From: Siderastrea siderea | Taxonomy: Eukaryota; Cnidaria; Anthozoa; Scleractinia; Rhizangiidae | Reading direction: 5' to 3' | DNA length: 64,000 nucleotides | Assembly: GCA_964030785.1 (NCBI GenBank) | Contig: OZ034970.1 | Location: forward strand, 40,128,377-40,192,376 | Part shown: piece by piece, positions 57,665 through 64,000 of the stretch | Layout: every line of letters starts with the position of its first letter | Numbering within the stretch: position 1 is the stretch's first letter | Program-made: the position numbers and the translations under genes | The notes under the pieces: generated by a model | What the model was told of the DNA's origin: nothing | What the model saw: the letters and a program-made list of their open reading frames with translations, nothing else | The model's database searches: none

Positions 57665-58437
57665 CACTCTATCAAAAAGCCCTTAACGACAGCGGATACA
57701 AGCACCGCCTTGCATTTTCACCGCCAACCGCATCAGAACCGCCAAACTCCGATAGAAAGAATCGCCACAGAGATATCATTTGGTACAACCCCCCGTTCAG
57801 TAAAAATGTCGCCACCAACATCGGACGGACTTTCCTAAAGATTCTCGACGAAGAATTCCCAAAGGGCCACGTGTTACACAAGATCTTCAACCGTAACACA
57901 GTGAAAATCAGTTACAGCTGCATGACCAACCTCAAACAAAACATCGACGGCCATAATAAGTCAACCCTTCGCAAGAAGATTGTGCCATCAAAAACATGCA
58001 ACTGTAGGAAACCAGCTGACTGCCCTTTGGCTGGGAATTGTCTCAAGGAATCAGTGGTATACCAAGCGACTGTGGCAACGGTAGACAATAGGCCTGATCA
58101 GACCTACGTAGGCCTTACTGAAAACTCCTTTAAGACTAGATTCACCAACCACAAAGCTTCCTTTAATCACCCAAGCAAGAGACTCAATACCGAGCTAAGC
58201 AAATACGTTTGGCAGTTGAAAGACACCAAAACAAATTTTCAAATCACATGGAAGATCCTAAAGCAAGCTGCCCCATACAACCCCGCTTCAAATCGCTGTA
58301 ACTTGTGCCTGTGGGAGAAGTATTTTATAATCTGCAGACCTGATTTGGCTTCACTCAATAAACGAAATGAACTAATAACCTCCTGTAGACACGCAAACAA
58401 ATTCCTGCTCAAAAACTTCAAACCCGTCACGCAATAG
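57661..58437 (+). pseudogene. Penelope-like element fragment B: RT C-terminus plus GIY-YIG endonuclease
   Basis: An open frame of 258 codons from just after an in-frame stop to TAG. It begins in the C-terminal end of a Penelope reverse transcriptase (YQKALNDSGY, WYNPPFSKNVATNIG, HKIFNRNTVKISYSCM). It then passes a Cys-rich linker (CNCRKPADCPLAGNC) into a GIY-YIG nuclease with VYQ...YVGLTENSFKTRF, the NHK motif, catalytic-type Glu in NTELSKYVW, and CNLCLWEK. In intact elements this nuclease nicks target DNA for reverse transcription. The RT catalytic core and any start codon are missing, so it is a 5'-truncated copy, but the nuclease region is fully open. 3' UTR with ribozyme follows. Confidence 0.9.
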
Positions 58438-58737
58438 CAACTGTTTATTTTAGATTTCAAAACTTCCATTGTCACGCATTTTTTAAGCATTTATTGTTTC
58501 GAAACAGTAACCGTTGTAATTTTATACTTTATAATTATCTTTGTCATAAGCTTTCATTGTCCCGAAAACCCGTTGTAATTTTATACTTTCCTTCTCATCG
58601 AGCGTCCTTATATACCAGTGTAGCGTTGTAATCTTTAGATTTGGCAATTTTATCTGATGAGTGCCGTACAAATTGTGCGGTACGAAACTATTTAGTAATA
58701 AAAATGTCAAGTCCAATCTTCAGTTGATCAGACTGTC

Positions 58738-58742
<5 letters not shown>
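58438..58742 (+). mobile_element. 3' UTR/terminal region of Penelope fragment B
   Basis: Follows the GIY-YIG stop. Contains two GTTGTAATTTTATACTTT repeats, the hammerhead, and ends TCAGACTGTCTTCTAATAT at the (AT)n tract. The inverse of 53265-53593. Confidence 0.8.
58643..58708 (+). ncRNA. Hammerhead ribozyme, type I (fragment B)
   Basis: A complete three-way junction. Helix I is 58643-58653 with 58698-58708 (11 bp with one mismatch and one wobble). CUGAUGA is at 58654-58660. Helix II is 58661-58669 with 58675-58683 (9 bp, two G-U pairs, loop AAAUU). GAAA is at 58684-58687. Helix III is 4 bp (58687-58690 with 58693-58696) with a two-base loop, and the predicted cleavage follows A58697 (UA). 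All conserved core bases are present. Very short helix III hammerheads are a known feature of Penelope-like terminal repeats. Confidence 0.9.

Positions 58743-58811
<69 letters not shown>
58743..58811. repeat. (AT)n microsatellite
   Basis: About 34 AT units at the outer edge of Penelope fragment B, mirroring the tract at 53166-53208. Confidence 0.95.
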
Positions 58812-58814
<3 letters not shown>

Positions 58815-60735
58815 CTTTATTAAATATAAACTGAAGTACAATACAGCGAAAGAAAATTTATAAAATAAATATATGAATACAAAGAAAAAGATTATTTAAC
58901 TGTTACATCAATACATATACATCAGCGCACATATGACCACCACATGAGTTGGGATGAGCGTAATGCAACAATTGCAACAATATGCACTCAGTGTACTATA
59001 GTGGAGGGGGAAATATTTACGAGAATGATCGCGCGTGTTGCTTTTTCCTCAGAGTATGTCTTAAAATCGCCATAAGCTAGAATGAGACTTGTCATTTCAA
59101 CATAGGTCAAGTACGCAATGCGTGCCTATGTTTATATTTTTGGAAGTTAAAAAACATTACAATTAATGAGCCAAAAAATATGTAATTAAAACAGATTAAT
59201 GTGCAAGAATCGGTCTTGAATGCTGATGCTAAAAGTGCCTTTTATAATTTCACAACCTTTAACAGGGTTCGACATCTGTTGAGTCACTAGCCACCGGGCA
59301 AGTGGGCTTTAAAAATGTACTAGCCCACCGCTCATTTCAGTCGCTTTGGTTCCTTAATTACTAAGGTCTTTCTTTACCCATATCACCTTGACCCTGGCAG
59401 GATAGCTTAAGACTGTAAAGGACCTTAATACCTTTAATAGCTAAGCGACTGCTGTGTATTTGCTGCAAGCTTTAAGCCCATCGTTGTAAAACAAGTCTAA
59501 GGAACAAACCTACATTTCTCTCACCAAAGGAGCGACAAAAGTTACGTAAACGTTTACGAGAGTTAAGTAAAAGAGGTCCGAAAATCGTAGCTTAGCTGTC
59601 GAAATGTTTTAATTTTAACAAACCTTGTAACTTTCAGGATACATTTTTAAAACTGATGCTATCATGATCTGGTGAAATCTACAATATTTCTGCGTGGGAG
59701 GCCACTGACCGCGATGCCCAGATACAACAAACCCACGTGATGTTTAAATAGCCAATAAAAACTAGAACGACAAATAACACATGCACATTAAAAAGCGGTG
59801 TTCTGTAACATTTCAGTCGGCGCACCTGAATCTACAGATAGGAATGTAACATCTTCTGTTAGAACGTGACTTGAGCGTCGATTTGTCACGTAAGTGTAGG
59901 TTTATACATGTTATCAGTTTTCCTTCTAAAGTTATTCTTTGAGTTATATCATGTGATTGTATTAAGCCTTTCAGTGTACATGAAAAAAAAAATTGTAACG
60001 GGTAAACTTCAGTCTACTGCGATGAAAGCTAATAACAGATAATTTCTGTTAATACTGTCCGATTTTTTTTCCAAACTGAAAATGAACCCGGGTTAATATC
60101 CTAGTTTGGAAGAGGGCCGTTTTTGTTCTTGTTTGTTTGTAAGTTAGTTTTATTAGTATTTTTTTTTCAAAATAACGCTCTGTGATACTAATAGGAGCCA
60201 GTGCAATTTTATTTTTTTAAGGCGTCAACCTTTCAACGTCTTTGTCTTTTATTTTGCAGGGAATCGTATTAGATAACTGGAAGATATTTAGAGTCACTTA
60301 AGTTCTGACAATTCTTTTTCAAATCGAAGCAAACTGTTCTATGTTATGGCAACGATGTTTCTTAAGCATGGTTATCAAATAAACAAACGTCGAATTAAAT
60401 AAAGGAGAGCCCAAAAGGAAAAAAAGGCCCTCTATTATTAAAGCGGTTGACTTGTAAAAGTTTAGCGGTAAGAAATAAAGAAAAAGTTAAACTATTTTAC
60501 TAGAAATGTGCACGATATGTCCTTTCAGTTGGAGAAATGTCAGGCTGTAAGAGTGTAAAGAAAAATTTTTAACCGAATTTTAATTCAAGGCACGACGAAA
60601 AAAGACCTAAAAAACACATTGCATGTTAATTAAACTGTGTAGCCATAAAAGGTTAAATTTGCATTTCAGTTTGCAATTAGGAAGAAAAACAAAGCGGTTT
60701 CGCCTTTTTGAGTGTAGTGTTATAATGCTGTAATC
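58812..60735. other. Unannotated single-copy sequence
   Basis: No exon, RNA gene or transposon end recognised between the Penelope fragment and duplication copy B. Confidence 0.4.
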
Positions 60736-62353
60736 CGATATGTCTGTTAAATTTTGCCGCATATCTTTCTCTCTGCCTCCCCCCCCACCCCCTAGGAAAT
60801 GCCAAGTTTGCATACTGAAAAAAGATTTGAAAACTGTATCTCTCTCCTAAATTACTTCAATTTTGTTTCTTGATTAATTAAAACGAAAGAAAGATATTTT
60901 TTTTGTTTAAGAATTACTTCTTTCAAAGATAATGCTGCCATTTTGAATACCTAAAGCGGCGACAGACCATAGAGCATTGGAGCCCTGAGCAAATTTTTAT
61001 GTGGGAACCCTACCCCTTCCCCGCCAATATATGTAGTGTATATGGGGCTGCGTGACGTCGCGCACTCATCGGCGCTGTTTTGGCGAAAGGTATAATCGCA
61101 ATTTCCATGAAATCAAATTCTGACTCTTTCCATTTGCCAATATTGTCGCAAGGTTTGGACCAATGTCAGGTCCGTGTTTGTTCGATGTCGAAACACGCTG
61201 GTCGATTTTCAATTGACACAAACTGGGTAGCAAATGGTGTGATGGTATGAAATGTTCTTCGTTGAGAACTGCGCGTGATTGATTCAATGACAACTTGAAA
61301 GGGTTGGCATTTTCAAGTATTATTTTATTATTTACCACAAAAATGAATAGTGTCTTTGTTGTTGCACACTTTGATTGGGGTTCAGATTCGAAATAACATT
61401 TGCTATTTCTCTCAGAGTGAAACAGCAGTTGCGTCGCACGACCGTTTTGCTCAATTGTCCGAAAAAAGTTTTGATGCTAGACATGTAGAAAATGACATAA
61501 TTAAACACTTTGTTGATTTCTGTCAATATTTTGCGTTTTTTAACCTTAAAAAGGTGAAAAAACCGCGTTTTTACTCCAAAATGGCTTGACCTCTTGCTAC
61601 TTCTGACATCATATCTCGTAACCATAGCAACAAATTCTCACCAAACCTTTCGTCAAAATTTGTCCAAGGGATATGCATACAGCTACTGAAAACAGCAGGT
61701 GTAGTTGAAAAATCGTTTTGGAAAAATTCAAGGAAAACCTTGTACGTCCGAGGGTGAAAAGGTTGCCTAAGTTTAAGCCCAGCCATGTATGGAACTTGAG
61801 TTTTCCTATAACAAGAAAAATTGCACAATAACGGTGGTGAGTTGCGAGTATTGTGTGTTCTTAGCAGCTGATGTCAGCGTTAAGAAAAACACATCCATAA
61901 ATTCGACATCTTTGGCTTGGTGAGGTCTTTATCTTCCCTTTTTCGTGTAAGCAATTACTTCTATTTGTTAGAGCTACTAATATTAATCTACCGCTTTTTT
62001 AGCAGGGAAGTATAAGACGGGCATGGGTTTTTGTAAAGAATCACGAAAAAATATATCGCTCACCATTTTTCTTCACAAATACATTCAATGTGTTTTGTTT
62101 GGCTAAATAAAGATGAAAATCAATGTTGTCAGCAAAGTGAAAAGTAAAAAAAAAGGCTGATCATGTCGTTTTACTGTTCTAAAATTGTGCAAAGTATCAA
62201 ATCTTATATTCATATTATCATTAGGTTTCATAACGAAAAAATTAATTACCAGCATGCTAAATTCGTGACTGAGGAGATATGACATACGTTTAACGTATAG
62301 AATCCTTTAAATGTAAAGAAGACCATCGCAGTTGGATCCCGTAGAAGTCTGAT
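60736..62353. repeat. Direct segmental duplication, copy B
   Basis: Matches 50812-53167 without the 741-bp insertion. It keeps a short segment missing from copy A near 61415-61425 (CAGAGTGAAACAG). After CGTAGAAGTCTGAT it continues TTTTTTTTTCAGG, where copy A passes into (AT)n. Confidence 0.92.
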
Positions 62354-62991
62354 TTTTTTTTTCAGGTTTTCTTTTCGCAACTGGGAAAGTTGCGTCTATA
62401 ACAGCGATGATGTTCTTTACATTTAATTCTTCATCCCGCAGTTCCAATCTATGATATTCATATAGTCATCATTTTGTATAGAATCCTGTTAGTGTTTTAA
62501 ATTAAACTATCTAGGAATTTCGGAGAGGATTATCGCATTACCTTTAATTAACAAGAAGGCACCAAAACATCCCTTAATACATGAAAAAGCCTAAAAAAAC
62601 CAATTATTTGAATTTTGCTACAAAGGGGGATTTCGAAACGGATACTGATCAGTGAAAAGCATCTGTCATTTGTCTCACGACCATTATGATTCACAATATT
62701 GGTGAAAACAGGCTTCATCAGTAATGAAGCAAAACAAAGGTGTTGTTCTCATTACTAATAAAGATTTCCACCTACACTAGAAATACATTTTCCGTTTTTT
62801 CTTCTTAAATACACGTATATTGCCACATGAAGCAGTTATTATCTCAAGGCAGGACGGCCTTCCGATCCAAGGGAGGACCTGGTGTCGCTTTGTAGCTTGT
62901 TAGTAAGTCTTCTGTCGCCTGTTTGGACAAATGTTCGCTGGATCGCATTTTCGCTAGCAAAACAACTGTCACTCAATTTTTGAATTTAAAA
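62354..62991. other. Unannotated single-copy sequence
   Basis: No recognisable gene or repeat. Confidence 0.4.
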
Positions 62992-63155
62992 CTTTTGCGA
63001 CCAGAAATGGTTGCTTGGTTTTTAATGGCATACCAGCATGATATAGACTTTTAATGCCTTTAGAACAAATAGAATAATTCATCATATATCGCTAAAAGAA
63101 TAAAATTTATACCTAATTGACCTTGACTAAATCTGCTGCACTGATTGTTGACGAT
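62992..63155. repeat. Diverged copy of the GPCR 5' flank
   Basis: Direct-orientation relative of 47407-47575 (TGGTTGCTTGGTTTTTAATG, TTTAGAACAAATAGAAT, TTGACTAAATCTGCTGCACT). No receptor frame follows within the window. Confidence 0.65.
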
Positions 63156-63610
63156 GTACTTTTTTGTTAGTATTCAATTACTTTTGCCAAATGTTTATTT
63201 ATCTTATCAAATCTTATTTGTGATGCTTCACTTTTTTCATGTTTATTTATGCAAACTTAAGATTTACAAATTACAACACACGACACAAATTTACGTTACA
63301 CTGTGCATTTAAAGTAATGACAACAGTGGCTACCACAAAGAATGAAATGTTGTCTTTTGGTTCTTGAAATATAGCATTGCTTTTTGCACTAATAATTTCT
63401 CCTTTATGAACCCAAAAAGAGAGAGTAAGATCTGGGGTTTTCGACTCTAACTTCCGTAGAAAGATGAGTCTTTTTGCAAGAGCAATGAAATAATTTAATA
63501 TTCGAGTTCGATTATCTTTAGGGTTATAACCGACATCAACATCATTGAGAGCATAATTACCAAGATCACTTCTTGGCTGGACAACTTTTATCGAAGAGTG
63601 TAAATTATTG

Positions 63611-63633
63611 ACCTATGTTGAAAACATAGGTCT
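63611..63633. repeat. Perfect 23-bp palindrome
   Basis: GACCTATGTTGAAAACATAGGTC has 10-bp perfect arms (GACCTATGTT/AACATAGGTC) around GAA. Function unknown; it could end a small element. Confidence 0.7.
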
Positions 63634-64000
63634 TAGCCGGACTGCAGTTTGTCGCTTTCTAAGTTTGTTTGTATGTATGTATTTATGACCCGGAGAGGAG
63701 TCTCATGTGAGACGGGTGGGAAGGCTATTCGGAAAATTTGAATTAAAGCCATTCTAAAACAGACGGAGAACGCGAGACGGCGAGCATCCATGCGGCTATC
63801 ACATGGGAGTGTACACCCCGGGGGAATTGTTGTGGCACTATGTGGCACCAATCAGATTGAAACTACCATGCTAAGAGTACTTTCTACCAATGAAAAAGCT
63901 GTTTAGAATCTGCTTACTGAAGCTGAAGGTCAGACAAAGTTAAGCTTACCGGCCATGTTGAATGTACACGGGGACGGAAAGGATCAGCGCAAATGTGTTT
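63634..64000. other. Window end, unannotated
   Basis: No supported feature; only short open frames without family resemblance. Confidence 0.4.

Noticed and set aside
57362..57838. 158-codon plus-strand frame
   Set aside because: It spans the right end of the 4-kb element and the start of the Penelope fragment in a different frame from the real RT/GIY-YIG sequence.
1..64000. tRNA, rRNA or CRISPR arrays
   Set aside because: None found by eye. The repeated sequences are transposon arms and microsatellites, and CRISPR is not expected in animal nuclear DNA.

Overview
The window looks like an animal nuclear genome, most likely an anthozoan cnidarian such as a stony coral. The DNA is AT-rich and eukaryotic, with spliced genes and large gaps between them. 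It holds single-exon class A GPCRs, small Fos/ATF3-type bZIP genes, and many foldback MITEs, Penelope-like, LINE and LTR relics. The taxonomic call is inference; no mitochondrial, rRNA or tRNA marker was seen.

Layout. (1) 606-26061 is a head-to-tail tandem segmental duplication of a ~12.1 kb unit (copy 1 606-14021, copy 2 14022-26061). Each unit carries a LINE 3' relic, several foldback MITEs, a two-exon bZIP gene on + and a GPCR gene on - that converge. The copies have decayed reciprocally. Copy 1 keeps the bZIP splice donor but has a nonsense codon in the GPCR; copy 2 keeps the GPCR open but has lost the bZIP donor GT. A 1.3 kb TIR element landed in copy 1 only. (2) 26.0-43.9 kb is mostly intergenic and MITE-rich. 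It holds a Crypton/DUF3504-like tyrosine recombinase gene (-, ~32.0-33.4 kb) with an in-phase 87-nt intron and a third bZIP paralogue (+, 38.4-41.5 kb) with the same exon architecture. (3) 44.0-45.6 kb is a decayed Ty3/gypsy gag region, followed by a 1.6 kb imperfect palindrome. (4) 48052-49122 is an intact 356-aa orphan class A GPCR. (5) 50.8-62.4 kb contains a ~1.6 kb direct duplication (50812-53167 and 60736-62353). Between the copies is a nest: two head-to-head Penelope-like fragments, each ending in an identical hammerhead ribozyme. A ~4.0 kb TIR element interrupts one fragment, and inside that lie a 460-bp solo LTR with a perfect heat-shock element and a pogo-like element. (6) The last kilobases hold a diverged copy of the GPCR 5' flank, but no gene was recognised.

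Biologically, the host genes are receptors and transcription factors: three GPCR loci and three AP-1/ATF3-like bZIP loci, both apparently growing by local duplication. The rest is mobile DNA. The strongest observations are the reciprocal pseudogenisation, the heat-shock-element solo LTR, and the complete hammerhead ribozymes in the Penelope remnants.
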